Source of the DNA: Microbacterium sp. SZ1
GTDB lineage: Bacteria > Actinomycetota > Actinomycetes > Actinomycetales > Microbacteriaceae
Assembly (NCBI RefSeq): GCF_002362255.1
Contig: NZ_LPVV01000041.1
Coordinates: 16,061-80,060 of the forward strand
DNA: 64,000 bases
Direction: 5' to 3'
Shown: one piece after another, positions 7,565 to 14,906 of the stretch
Layout: the number at the start of each line of letters is the position of its first letter
Numbering within the stretch: the stretch's first letter is position 1
Notes under the pieces: generated by a model
Told to the model about the DNA's origin: nothing
The model's input: only the letters and a program-made list of their open reading frames with translations
The model's database searches: none
Translations under genes and position numbers: made by a program

Positions 7565-9295
7565 GTGCGCTCTTCCGCACCTCTGCTCCGCGTGCGCGAC
7601 CTCTCCATCACGCACGCCGATGCGGCGCGCCCCTCCCCCGCAGACGTGACCTTCGACATCCGTCCCGGCGAGGTCGTGCTGCTGCTCGGGCCCTCGGGAT
7701 CGGGCAAGTCGACGCTCACCCTCGCCCTCAACGGTCTGATACCCCACGCGGTGCCGGCGACCATGACCGGCCAGGTCGTCGCGGGCGGCCTCGACACGAC
7801 CGAGGCGCTGACGGCGACGCTCAGCACTCACGTCGCGATGGTTTTTCAGGACCCCGACGCGCAGATCGTGACCGGCACCGTGTACGACGAGGTCGCCTTC
7901 GGACCGGAGAACCTGCGGCTGCCGCTCGACGAGGTGCGCGCACGGACGGAGGCGGCGCTGCGACGGGTCGGACTGTGGGAGCGGCGTGACGAGAACCCCG
8001 ACCGGCTGTCGGGCGGCGGACGCCAGCGCCTCGCGATCGGCTGCGCCCTGGCGATGGGATCGCCGCTCATCGTGCTCGACGAACCCACCGCGAACCTCGA
8101 TCCGCAGGGCATCGACGACGTGTACGCCGCGCTCGCCGACGTCGTCGCCGCCGGCGACAGGGCGATCCTGCTCGTGGAGCACAATCTCGACGCGGCCATG
8201 TCGTTCGTCACCCGGACCATCGTGCTCGACCGCTCGGGTCGCGTGGCGTTCGACGGAGAGCCCGCCGAGGTGATCCGCGGTCATGTCGACGAGCTGGTCG
8301 CGATGGGCGTGTGGCTTCCGGCCGCCACGATCGCTGCGCTCAGGATGCGCGATGCCGGTGCCACGCTGGATCCGCTGCCGCTGACGCCGGACGAACTCGC
8401 CGTCGCCCTTGCCGTGGACGGCGACGAGACGGGACACGGTCACCGCGTTTCGTCTCGCTCCGCTCGCTCAACGACCGAGAGGGACTCCGCTCGCTCAACG
8501 ACCGAGAGGGACTCCGCCCGCTCAACGACCGAGGAACAGCCGATCATCCGGGCACGCGGGCTGACCGTCCGGCGCGGCAGGAGCGAGATCCTGCACGGGA
8601 TCGACCTCGACATCGCACGCGGCACCTTCACGGCGATCGTCGGCACCAATGGCGCGGGCAAGACGACCCTGCTGCAGGCGCTCGCGGGTGTGGTGCCGCC
8701 GCCGAAGCGTCAGGTGATCGTCGACGGCGTCGACCCCGGCGCGGCCTCTCCCCGCGACCTCGCGAGCCGGATCGGCTTCGTCTTCCAGAACCCCGAGCAC
8801 CAGTTCATCGCCCACACCGTGTTCGACGAGCTCGCGCACGGGCTGCGGCTGCGGCACGTTCCGGATGCCGAGATCGCCGAGCGCGTGCAGTCGATGCTCG
8901 CGCGATTCGGCCTCGAGGAGAAGGCCGACGTGCACCCCTTCCTGCTCTCCGGCGGTGAGAAGCGCCGTCTCTCGGTCGGGACGGCGCTCATCACCCGACC
9001 CGGGGTGCTGGCTCTCGACGAGCCGACGTTCGGGCAGGACCGCGCAAGGGCCGCGGAACTGCTCACCCTCCTGCACGAGCTCCGCGACGACGGCACGACG
9101 ATCCTGATCGTGACGCACGACCTGCACCTCGTCGCCGAGCACTCGACGCACACCCTGGTCCTGCAGGACGGGCGCGTCCACGCGGCCGGCCCCACCGCCG
9201 ACCTGTTCCGCAGCGAGCAGACCTTCGAATCCGCCGGGCTGCGGCTGCCTTCGCTGCAGCGCGTGCTCGCGGCATCCGGATGGGCGATCGCATGA
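7565..9295 (+). CDS. ECF transporter ATPase with two fused ABC domains (YkoD-like)
   Basis: A 576-residue protein containing two complete ATP-binding domains, the energising component of an ECF importer. Domain 1 shows Walker A 'GPSGSGKST' (residues 42-50), signature 'LSGGGRQRL' (148-156) and Walker B 'LIVLDEPTANLD'. Domain 2 shows Walker A 'GTNGAGKTT' (360-368), signature 'LSGGEKRRL' and Walker B 'VLALDEPTFGQD'. The linker carries a threefold 9-residue repeat (299-325) derived from a DNA repeat that is otherwise intergenic in this window. The GTG start has GAGGG six bases upstream. Its stop overlaps the EcfT start (ATGA), and the iron box at 7510 probably controls the string. Confidence 0.92.
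   Translation: MRSSAPLLRVRDLSITHADAARPSPADVTFDIRPGEVVLLLGPSGSGKSTLTLALNGLIPHAVPATMTGQVVAGGLDTTEALTATLSTHVAMVFQDPDAQIVTGTVYDEVAFGPENLRLPLDEVRARTEAALRRVGLWERRDENPDRLSGGGRQRLAIGCALAMGSPLIVLDEPTANLDPQGIDDVYAALADVVAAGDRAILLVEHNLDAAMSFVTRTIVLDRSGRVAFDGEPAEVIRGHVDELVAMGVWLPAATIAALRMRDAGATLDPLPLTPDELAVALAVDGDETGHGHRVSSRSARSTTERDSARSTTERDSARSTTEEQPIIRARGLTVRRGRSEILHGIDLDIARGTFTAIVGTNGAGKTTLLQALAGVVPPPKRQVIVDGVDPGAASPRDLASRIGFVFQNPEHQFIAHTVFDELAHGLRLRHVPDAEIAERVQSMLARFGLEEKADVHPFLLSGGEKRRLSVGTALITRPGVLALDEPTFGQDRARAAELLTLLHELRDDGTTILIVTHDLHLVAEHSTHTLVLQDGRVHAAGPTADLFRSEQTFESAGLRLPSLQRVLAASGWAIA
8461..8530. repeat. In-frame 27-bp triplicated repeat in the ATPase linker
   Basis: A 27-base unit begins at 8461, 8488 and 8515, giving the peptide 'SARSTTERD' twice and 'SARSTTEEQ' once. 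With the preceding bases (from 8441) the first unit reads as a full copy of the repeat found in spacers at 16639, 60337, 60386 and 63921. Units 1 and 2 are identical, so the expansion is recent. Twenty-seven bases is a multiple of three and keeps the frame open. Confidence 0.92.
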
Positions 9296-10107
9296 CCCTG
9301 ATCGTCGACCCGTATGCAGCCCTGGCGCAGACCTCGCGTCGTCAGTTCCTGTACGCGATCAATCCGCTCGCGAAGATCGCGGGCGTCGTCCCGGCGATGG
9401 TGCTGCTGATCTTCGTGCGGGACCTCGCGACGCCCGCCGCGTTCCTGGTGCTCGCGCTGGCGATGATCGCGGTCGGTGCACGACTCACAGCCCGCTCGGC
9501 GGCGCTGCTCTTCGGAGCGCTGCCGCTCGGCATCCTCGCGATCGGCGTCGGCTTCTCACTGTGGGTGGATGCCTCACTCGTGGACGACACGCCCGCGGTC
9601 GTGCAGATCGGCGCCTGGACTCTGCGCCAGGGTGCTCTCGCGATCGGCCTTGCCACGGGACTGCGGCTGGGTGCGATCATCGCCCTCGCGCTGGTCGGCG
9701 GTCTCACCACGACCGGCCCCGACCTCGTGCGCGCGAGCGTGCAGCAGCTGCGGGTTCCCTATCGCATCGGATACACGGCGCTCGCGGCGTTCCGGTTCGT
9801 GCCCCGCTTCGGGTACGAGCTGTCGGTCATCCGCGCTGCCCATCGGGTGCGCGGTCACCACGGCGGCAGCGGCCCGTTCGCCCGGATCGCCCGCGGCTGG
9901 GGGTACATCGTGCCACTGCTGGCCGGCGCCATCCGCCACGCCGAACGCGTCGCCCTCGCGATGGATTCCCGCGCCTTCGGCGCCCACCCGACCCGCACCG
10001 AACGACACCTGGTGCCGTTCCGCGCACGCGACACCGTGTTCGTCGTCCTGTGCTTCGTCATCTCCGCCGCGGTGTTCGCGGCGTTCTTCCCCTGGCAGCT
10101 GCCCTGA
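9292..10107 (+). CDS. ECF transporter transmembrane component EcfT
   Basis: A 271-residue membrane protein of the EcfT/CbiQ family with about five or six helices. The C-terminal coupling region contains 'ALAAFRFVPRFGYELSVIRAAHRVRGH' (split by function: Ala-Arg coupling helix and basic loop), typical of the segment that contacts the ATPases, and later 'ERVALAMDSRAFG'. I chose the ATG at 9292, which overlaps the ATPase stop, over an upstream in-frame ATG at 9280. With the double ATPase and one of two YkoE-like S components it should form a complete ECF importer. A flavoprotein linked to siderophore reduction follows 11 bases later. Confidence 0.9.
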   Translation: MTLIVDPYAALAQTSRRQFLYAINPLAKIAGVVPAMVLLIFVRDLATPAAFLVLALAMIAVGARLTARSAALLFGALPLGILAIGVGFSLWVDASLVDDTPAVVQIGAWTLRQGALAIGLATGLRLGAIIALALVGGLTTTGPDLVRASVQQLRVPYRIGYTALAAFRFVPRFGYELSVIRAAHRVRGHHGGSGPFARIARGWGYIVPLLAGAIRHAERVALAMDSRAFGAHPTRTERHLVPFRARDTVFVVLCFVISAAVFAAFFPWQLP

Positions 10108-10118
10108 AAGGCGTACCC

Positions 10119-10994
10119 ATGGCATACAGCAAGCTCGTGAAGCCCGAGTCGTCCGAGCTCCTGCACCTCACCGTGCTCCGCACCGAGCGCCTCGCCCCGC
10201 ACTGGATCCGCGTCACGCTCGGCGGCGGCGAGATCGCGAAGTTCCGCCCGATGGGCTTCGACCAGTGGTTCCGTCTGTTCCTGCCGATCGGAGGGGATGC
10301 CGGACTCGACCGCGTCCCCGCCAAGGCGAACAAGATGTTCGGGTACCTCAAGTTCCTGCGCATACCCGACGGCGAGCGACCCGTGATGCGCAACTACACG
10401 GTGCGTGCGTACCGACCCGCGACCGCCGACGGCGGCGCGGAGATCGACGTGGACTTCGTGCTGCACGGTTCCGCGGCAGACGGGACGGCCGGCCCGGCGT
10501 CACGCTGGGCGGAGACCTGCACGGCGGGCGAGAACGTCCTCATCATCGACGAGGGCCTGACCTTCAACCCGCAGCGCGGGACGGAGCGGGTCGTGCTCAT
10601 CGGCGACGAGACGGCGCTTCCGGCGATCGCGTCGATCTGCGCGTCGCTTCCGGCCGACGCGACCGGCACGGCGATCATCGAGGTCCCCTCCGATGAGGAC
10701 GCCCTCGACTTCCCGCACCCCGCGGGCGTCGACGTCGACTGGCTCACACGCCCGCACGAATTCCCGCCGGGATCGCGCGCGCTGTCACAGCTGCACGACC
10801 TCGCACTGCCGGAGGCCCCGTTCCACGTGTACGCCGCAGGAGAGCAGTCCCTCGCCTCGGGCGTCCGCAAGCACCTCGTCGGCGAGCGCGGCGTCGAGAA
10901 GAGTGCCGTGAGCTTCTGCGGGTATTGGAAGGTCGGCGCCGCGTCGCCTGCGTCCAAGGCGGCTCGGGATGCCGCGGCGGAGCCCCTCGCGTGA
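10119..10994 (+). CDS. Siderophore-interacting protein (FAD-dependent ferric-siderophore reductase)
   Basis: A 291-residue cytoplasmic flavoprotein of the SIP (ViuB/YqjH) family, which releases iron from imported ferric siderophores by NAD(P)H-driven reduction. The FAD-binding motif is 'RPVMRNYTVRAYRP', and the C-terminal SIP domain shows 'VVLIGDETALPAIASI' and a terminal 'SFCGYWKVG'. The ATG at 10119 lies 11 bases after the ecfT stop, with a weak AAAGG ribosome site. Its last codons overlap the GTG of the second S component. Co-location with an ECF transporter rather than a FhuBC-type permease is unusual and suggests that the ECF system imports an iron chelate. Confidence 0.9.
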   Translation: MAYSKLVKPESSELLHLTVLRTERLAPHWIRVTLGGGEIAKFRPMGFDQWFRLFLPIGGDAGLDRVPAKANKMFGYLKFLRIPDGERPVMRNYTVRAYRPATADGGAEIDVDFVLHGSAADGTAGPASRWAETCTAGENVLIIDEGLTFNPQRGTERVVLIGDETALPAIASICASLPADATGTAIIEVPSDEDALDFPHPAGVDVDWLTRPHEFPPGSRALSQLHDLALPEAPFHVYAAGEQSLASGVRKHLVGERGVEKSAVSFCGYWKVGAASPASKAARDAAAEPLA

Positions 10995-11569
10995 CCGGCG
11001 TCGACACGACGCGCGGCAGGCGATTCGGCAAGCGCCGGGTCCCCACTGCTGTGCTGCTCACGTGCGCGGCGCTCGGCGTCGCCGGCGGCATCCTGCTCGC
11101 CCCCGCGAACTGGGTCTCGACGCTCCTGTTCGCCGGACTGCCCTTCGTGAGCGTCGCCCTCGCCGGCCTCTGGCTGCTGCCCTCGGTGATCGCCCTGCGG
11201 CTGCTGCGGCGTCCTTTCATCGGGCTGCTCGTGGGCCTGCTGGCCGGCCTCGTCGTCGTCCCCTTCTCGGGGTACGGCTTCAGCAGCGTCGCGACGAACC
11301 TGTGGTGGGCGGCGTTCACCGAACTGCCGTTCCTCTTCGTGCTCTGGCGACACTGGGGCACGTGGCTGCACTACGTCGGTGCGGTCGTCGTGAGCGTCGT
11401 CTATCCGATCCTCGCGTGGCAGTCGTTCGATCTCGGCAGCGTGACCGTCGGACTGCAGATCGCCTTCTTCGCTCTCACTCTCGCGAGCTGCGTCGGCGCG
11501 ACGGCGCTCGGCGTCCTCATCGCCGATCGTCTGCGTAGGGCCGGCGTCGGAGCGCGCGCGTCGCGCTGA
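10991..11569 (+). CDS. ECF transporter S component, YkoE-like (second paralogue)
   Basis: A 192-residue membrane protein with a basic N terminus and about five helices. It resembles the protein at 6828-7370: 'LLTCAALGVAGGILLAP' parallels 'LLVCAAIGVATGILGGI', and 'LRLLRRPFIGLLVGLLAG' parallels 'QEVLRRPLVALVTHVIAA'. The two are therefore paralogous S components flanking one energising module. The GTG overlaps the stop of the siderophore-interacting protein (GTGA), so the two are translationally coupled. This copy is the better candidate for the iron-related substrate. It ends about 80 bases before the converging toxin gene. Confidence 0.75.
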   Translation: MTGVDTTRGRRFGKRRVPTAVLLTCAALGVAGGILLAPANWVSTLLFAGLPFVSVALAGLWLLPSVIALRLLRRPFIGLLVGLLAGLVVVPFSGYGFSSVATNLWWAAFTELPFLFVLWRHWGTWLHYVGAVVVSVVYPILAWQSFDLGSVTVGLQIAFFALTLASCVGATALGVLIADRLRRAGVGARASR

Positions 11570-11648
11570 TTCCGCGCGACGCAGCGGATGCGATTGCCGC
11601 TCGGGTAGCGGACGGAGGATGCCGCACAGGCCGCCTCGCTCGTGGGAT

Positions 11649-12020
11649 TCAGAGCGCCAGGTGCAGACGCATGGCCTCGTCGATCTCGGCGACAAGTTCA
11701 GCCGGCACCCAACCCACGGGTCGGACGATCCGGTCAACGGAGATCGTTCTGATCTGCTCCGCTTGCGCCTTCGAATCGCGTTCGAGACCGGTGGCCTCCG
11801 CGGGGAGCAGCACCTGAAATGGGCGCACCCGAGCGACGTTCGACGTCAGCGGCACTATGGTCACCGTCGCCCGGGCCGACCGCGCAGCCGCACCGTTGGC
11901 GGTGTTGTTGCTCACGAGGACCGCCGGTCGCGTCTTACTCGCCTCCGAACCCACCGCGGGATCGAGGGAGACGAGCAGAATCTGTCCTCGGCGCAGAAGC
12001 GGCAGCGCCTCTGCGGTCAT
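11649..12020 (-). CDS. mazF: MazF/PemK-type toxin
   Basis: A 123-residue protein of the PemK/MazF endoribonuclease family. It begins 'RRGQILLVSLDPAVGSEASKTRPAVLVS', where the Gly-Ser-Glu-x-x-Lys-x-Arg-Pro core is the family signature, and continues with 'VTIVPLTSN' and 'AQAEQIRTISVDRI'. MazF toxins cut mRNA at short motifs and stop growth when the antitoxin is degraded. Its ATG overlaps the antitoxin stop by four bases, the usual arrangement for coupled synthesis. The paired operator at 12255 lies upstream of the antitoxin. Cutting specificity cannot be read from the sequence. Confidence 0.9.
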   Translation of the reverse strand: MTAEALPLLRRGQILLVSLDPAVGSEASKTRPAVLVSNNTANGAAARSARATVTIVPLTSNVARVRPFQVLLPAEATGLERDSKAQAEQIRTISVDRIVRPVGWVPAELVAEIDEAMRLHLAL

Positions 12021-12238
12021 GCGCTGGCGAGTCCGTCCTCGTCGGCCACATCCCAGGCGTCGTCGTAGTCCTCGGCATATGCCTCGGCGTAAGCGTCAGC
12101 CAGTCGGCTCTCCCGCAGCAATCGCACGGCATCCTGCACCGCCGCTGAGCGCGAGGAGTACCGTCCACTCAGCGCCTCCAAGTCGAGGAACGCCACGTCC
12201 GCTGTGCTGAGACTGAGGCTGATCTTGGTGCTGCTCAT
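12017..12238 (-). CDS. mazE: Ribbon-helix-helix antitoxin of the MazF toxin
   Basis: A 73-residue antitoxin. The N-terminal half 'TKISLSLSTADVAFLDLEAL' and 'RSAAVQDAVRLLRES' fits a ribbon-helix-helix DNA-binding fold. The acidic C terminus, with Asp/Glu/Tyr/Ala repeats such as 'DAYAEAYAEDYDDAWD', probably wraps the toxin. This RHH-type architecture is common for actinobacterial MazE antitoxins and differs from the AbrB-type MazE of E. coli. The ATG at 12238 lies 16 bases from a perfect inverted repeat that is a good candidate for the autoregulatory operator. Confidence 0.85.
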   Translation of the reverse strand: MSSTKISLSLSTADVAFLDLEALSGRYSSRSAAVQDAVRLLRESRLADAYAEAYAEDYDDAWDVADEDGLASA

Positions 12239-12254
12239 GCCGACGATACTACTC

Positions 12255-12277
12255 CGGTAGCAGTGCTTTTGCTACCG
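12255..12277. promoter_or_regulatory. MazEF operator, perfect 8-bp inverted repeat
   Basis: CGGTAGCA (12255-12262) and TGCTACCG (12270-12277) form a perfect inverted repeat with a 7-base spacer, 16 bases upstream of the antitoxin ATG. Location and symmetry are as expected for binding of the dimeric ribbon-helix-helix antitoxin. No other gene competes for this site. Confidence 0.7.
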
Positions 12278-12320
12278 ATCTCCCCACTGAGGGTCCTGTC
12301 ACCGGTATGCAGCGGTACAC

Positions 12321-12356
12321 GCAGAAGGGCCCCGGGCGAACCCGGGGCCCTTCTGC
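12321..12356. terminator. Strong terminator of the acyl-CoA dehydrogenase gene
   Basis: A perfect 16-bp stem (12321-12336 with 12341-12356) closes a CGAA tetraloop, 5 bases past the stop codon. There is no T-run, as is common for GC-rich actinobacterial terminators. It also insulates the mazEF promoter. Confidence 0.85.
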
Positions 12357-12361
12357 GTGAG

Positions 12362-13525
12362 TCAGCGCTTGCCGGCGATCTGACGCCCGACGATCTCGCG
12401 CATGATCTCGTTCGTGCCGCCGTAGATGCGGTGCACGCGGGCATCGAGGAACGCGCGGGCGATGGGGTACTCGGTGATGTAGCCGTAGCCGCCGTGCAGC
12501 TGCACTCCGGCGTCGAGCACCTCCCACTCGCGCTCCGTCGCCCAGAACTTGACCTTCGCGGCCTCTTCCGCCGAGAGCTTGCCCTTCGAGTAGGCGAGCA
12601 GCGCGCGGTCGATGTAGGCCCAGAGGGCGTCGACGGTGGTCGCCATGTCGGCGATCTGGAAGCGGCTGTTCTGGAAGTCGATGATCCGCTCGCCGAACGC
12701 CTCGCGGTCCTTCGTGTAGGCGACGGTCCAGTCCAGCGCCGCCTGCGCGGCCGCCGCACCGGCGACGCCGATCGACAGGCGCTCGAGCGGCAGGTTCATC
12801 ATCAGCTGGATGAAGCCCTTGCCCTCTTCGCCGCCGATGAGGTTCTCGTCGGGCACGAACACGTCGCTGAACGACAACTCGGCGGTGTCGTGACCCTGGA
12901 AGCCCATCTTGTGCAGCTTCTTGCCGTGGTCGAAGCCCTCCATGCCGTTCTCGATCAGCGCCAGGCTGAACGCGTCGGGCCGGTTGCCCTCGCCGGTCTT
13001 CACGAACGTCACGACGAGGTCGGCCGTCGCGCCCGAGGAGATGAAGGTCTTCGCGCCGTTGACGATGTAGCCGCCGTCGGTCTTCTTCGCGGTCGTCTTG
13101 ATGCCGCGGAGGTCGGAACCCGCACCCGGCTCGGTCATCGCGAGAGCGCCGATGACCTCACCGGTGGCCATGCGCGGCAGCCACTTCTCCTTCTGCGCCT
13201 GCGTGCCCATGTGCACGAGGTACGGGACGGCCAGATCGTCCTGGATGCCGAAGGCGCCGGCGAGCGACCCGGCCCCCGCGGCGATGACCTCTTCGTTGAC
13301 GATCGCGCGGAAGCGGTAGTCCTGCAGCATGCCCGCTCCGCCGAACTCCTCGGGCACCGAGAGTCCGATGATGCCGGCTTCACCGGCGGCGAGCATGGTC
13401 GCGCGGTCGACCTCGCCGTCAGCATCCCACTTCTCGATCGCCTCGTGCGTGACGTGGCGCTTGACGAAATCCTTGACGAGGTCGCGGAATGCCTCGTGAT
13501 CCTCTTCGTAGATGTCGCGTTCCAT
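12362..13525 (-). CDS. Acyl-CoA dehydrogenase
   Basis: A 387-residue flavoenzyme catalysing alpha,beta-dehydrogenation of an acyl-CoA. It carries the family signatures 'ALAMTEPGAGSDLRGIKTTA' in the middle domain and 'QLHGGYGYITEYPIARAFLD' near the C terminus, with the C-terminal 'RIYGGTNEIMREIVGRQI'. The length is normal. The ATG at 13525 is preceded by GGGAGGA. The gene stands alone, with a 16-bp terminator behind and a VanY gene in the same direction about 150 bases upstream. Chain-length specificity cannot be assigned; there is no electron-transfer flavoprotein or enoyl-CoA hydratase next to it. Confidence 0.93.
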   Translation of the reverse strand: MERDIYEEDHEAFRDLVKDFVKRHVTHEAIEKWDADGEVDRATMLAAGEAGIIGLSVPEEFGGAGMLQDYRFRAIVNEEVIAAGAGSLAGAFGIQDDLAVPYLVHMGTQAQKEKWLPRMATGEVIGALAMTEPGAGSDLRGIKTTAKKTDGGYIVNGAKTFISSGATADLVVTFVKTGEGNRPDAFSLALIENGMEGFDHGKKLHKMGFQGHDTAELSFSDVFVPDENLIGGEEGKGFIQLMMNLPLERLSIGVAGAAAAQAALDWTVAYTKDREAFGERIIDFQNSRFQIADMATTVDALWAYIDRALLAYSKGKLSAEEAAKVKFWATEREWEVLDAGVQLHGGYGYITEYPIARAFLDARVHRIYGGTNEIMREIVGRQIAGKR

Positions 13526-13675
13526 GCCGTCCTCCCGAACGTCTCGTGCATCGTTGCTCCGGCGAGCATATGCCGGTACGACGGGGAGAAGACAGGGCGT
13601 TGTGAGAATGCATCCCACTTCCGGTGAGACTGGGTACCGCGATTGTCGGATGCCCCCAGGCGGCCCCGAATGGGC

Positions 13676-14611
13676 TCAGTGCGGGTACTCGGGCGCCGCC
13701 GGAAGGCCGAAGAACTCCTCGAGCGTGTGGTAGCCGCCGTGATGGTAGGCCGCCGCGAGCTCCCGCCCCAGGTAGCGCAGATGCCACGGCTCGGGCTTGT
13801 AGCCGGTGACCCCGGAGCCGACCTGCTCGTAGCGCACGATGAAGCCGTACTCCCAGGCGTTCTCCGCCACCCAGGCGCCCTGCGGTGTCGCACCGAACGC
13901 CTCGATCTCGCCGCATTGCGGGCTGCAGGCGACGACGTCGAGCGCGAGTCCGGTCTGATGCTCGCTGTGCCCGGCGCGCGCCGACGCGGCATCCGCCCCC
14001 GCCTGCCCGCTGTTGCGCACGTGCGAGGCATGCGTCGACACCTGCAGGTCGTACGAGCGGTACCCGTTGTTCGCGCCGATCTGCCCCGCGCCCTCGGCGA
14101 CCGCCGCGGCGGCCATCTCACCCACGGCAGCGGACACATCGGTGCGGGCCTGACCCGACGGTGTCGTCATCTCGAGGGGCATGTCGGCGAGCGGTGTCGG
14201 CGCGAAGGTGACCGGATTCAGCGGTCGCGCTTTGTTCACCACGACCCACACGTGCGCCGGATCGTCGAGAGCGACGCACGGCGCATTGCCCGCCACGACC
14301 GCGTTGCGGAAGCTCGCCCCGCCCCCGAACCCGGCGATGATGGCGGCGTCGTCGGCGACCGCGATCGCCTCGAGCACCGACGGCTCCGAGCACGGGTCGG
14401 CCGCCGTGGTCGCGCCGACCTGCACGGCAGGGACCTCGGCGACGACCACCGGCTCGGGCATCACCGCCTGCTGCTCGGCGGAGTCGGCGACGGGCGCGCC
14501 GGCGATCGACAGCAGGATGCCGACGGCGGTCACCGCGAGGCCGAGGGGAAGTGCTGGTCCGCGAATCGGGGAGCGCGGCGCCGCATGCCGAGGCTGCGAC
14601 GTGGAGGTCAT
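13676..14611 (-). CDS. D-alanyl-D-alanine carboxypeptidase, VanY family
   Basis: A 311-residue envelope protein with an N-terminal hydrophobic segment (about residues 22-42) that anchors it or acts as a signal peptide. The zinc peptidase domain occupies the C-terminal half: 'NNGYRSYDLQ', 'AGHSEHQTGLALDVV' (His and Asp zinc ligands) and 'PEPWHLRYLGREL' (third ligand). These enzymes trim the terminal D-Ala from peptidoglycan stem peptides; nothing nearby suggests vancomycin resistance. The middle region (residues 70-150) is not recognisable. The ATG at 14611 has GGAGGG very close upstream. Longer in-frame extensions lack a signal-like start. Confidence 0.88.
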   Translation of the reverse strand: MTSTSQPRHAAPRSPIRGPALPLGLAVTAVGILLSIAGAPVADSAEQQAVMPEPVVVAEVPAVQVGATTAADPCSEPSVLEAIAVADDAAIIAGFGGGASFRNAVVAGNAPCVALDDPAHVWVVVNKARPLNPVTFAPTPLADMPLEMTTPSGQARTDVSAAVGEMAAAAVAEGAGQIGANNGYRSYDLQVSTHASHVRNSGQAGADAASARAGHSEHQTGLALDVVACSPQCGEIEAFGATPQGAWVAENAWEYGFIVRYEQVGSGVTGYKPEPWHLRYLGRELAAAYHHGGYHTLEEFFGLPAAPEYPH

Positions 14612-14701
14612 CCCTCCATTGTGCCGCGCGCGACGGGCCGCCGCATGCCGGGATCCGATCGGTCTCAGCCCGTGGACGTCGTGATTCCGTAGGGTGATCA
14701 C

Positions 14702-14845
14702 ATGCATGCGCGCGCGGTCGATCCCCGAGTCTGCCCGACCTGCGGCGGAGCGCTCGCCTTCGAGATCCTCGACGACGAGCGATTCTTCGTGGTGTGGTCG
14801 TGCGTGGAGTGCGGGGTGATCCGAGCGACCGAACCGTCCGCCTGA
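14702..14845 (+). CDS. Zinc-ribbon microprotein (47 residues)
   Basis: A small open frame of 47 residues beginning at the ATG at 14702 with AGGGTGA just upstream. It contains two Cys-x2-Cys knuckles, 'CPTC' (residues 11-14) and 'CVEC' (34-37), separated by 19 residues with aromatic and acidic residues between, as in zinc-ribbon proteins. The tail is short. It lies 61 bases upstream of the radical SAM gene on the same strand and divergent from vanY. The regular spacing of four Cys in a window with few Cys codons makes it a convincing gene despite its size. Function is unknown; binding of nucleic acid or a protein partner is possible. Confidence 0.7.
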   Translation: MHARAVDPRVCPTCGGALAFEILDDERFFVVWSCVECGVIRATEPSA

Positions 14846-14906
14846 TCTTCGTCTTTTTCTTCGAATCTCACTTGCCTTTCCTTCGTCATCATGTTCGAAT
14901 GAGGAT

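Noticed and set aside
8461..8530. 27-bp direct repeats that might be a CRISPR array
   Set aside because: There are no spacers between units, and the stretch is coding.
12017..12238. Mobile origin of the mazEF pair
   Set aside because: No insertion sequence, direct repeat or base-composition shift flanks it; the evidence is insufficient.
14862..14900. TTCGAAT twice, resembling LexA/SOS half-sites near the radical SAM start
   Set aside because: Only the right half GTTCGA of the actinobacterial SOS box is intact; the left half has three mismatches, so a LexA site is not supported.
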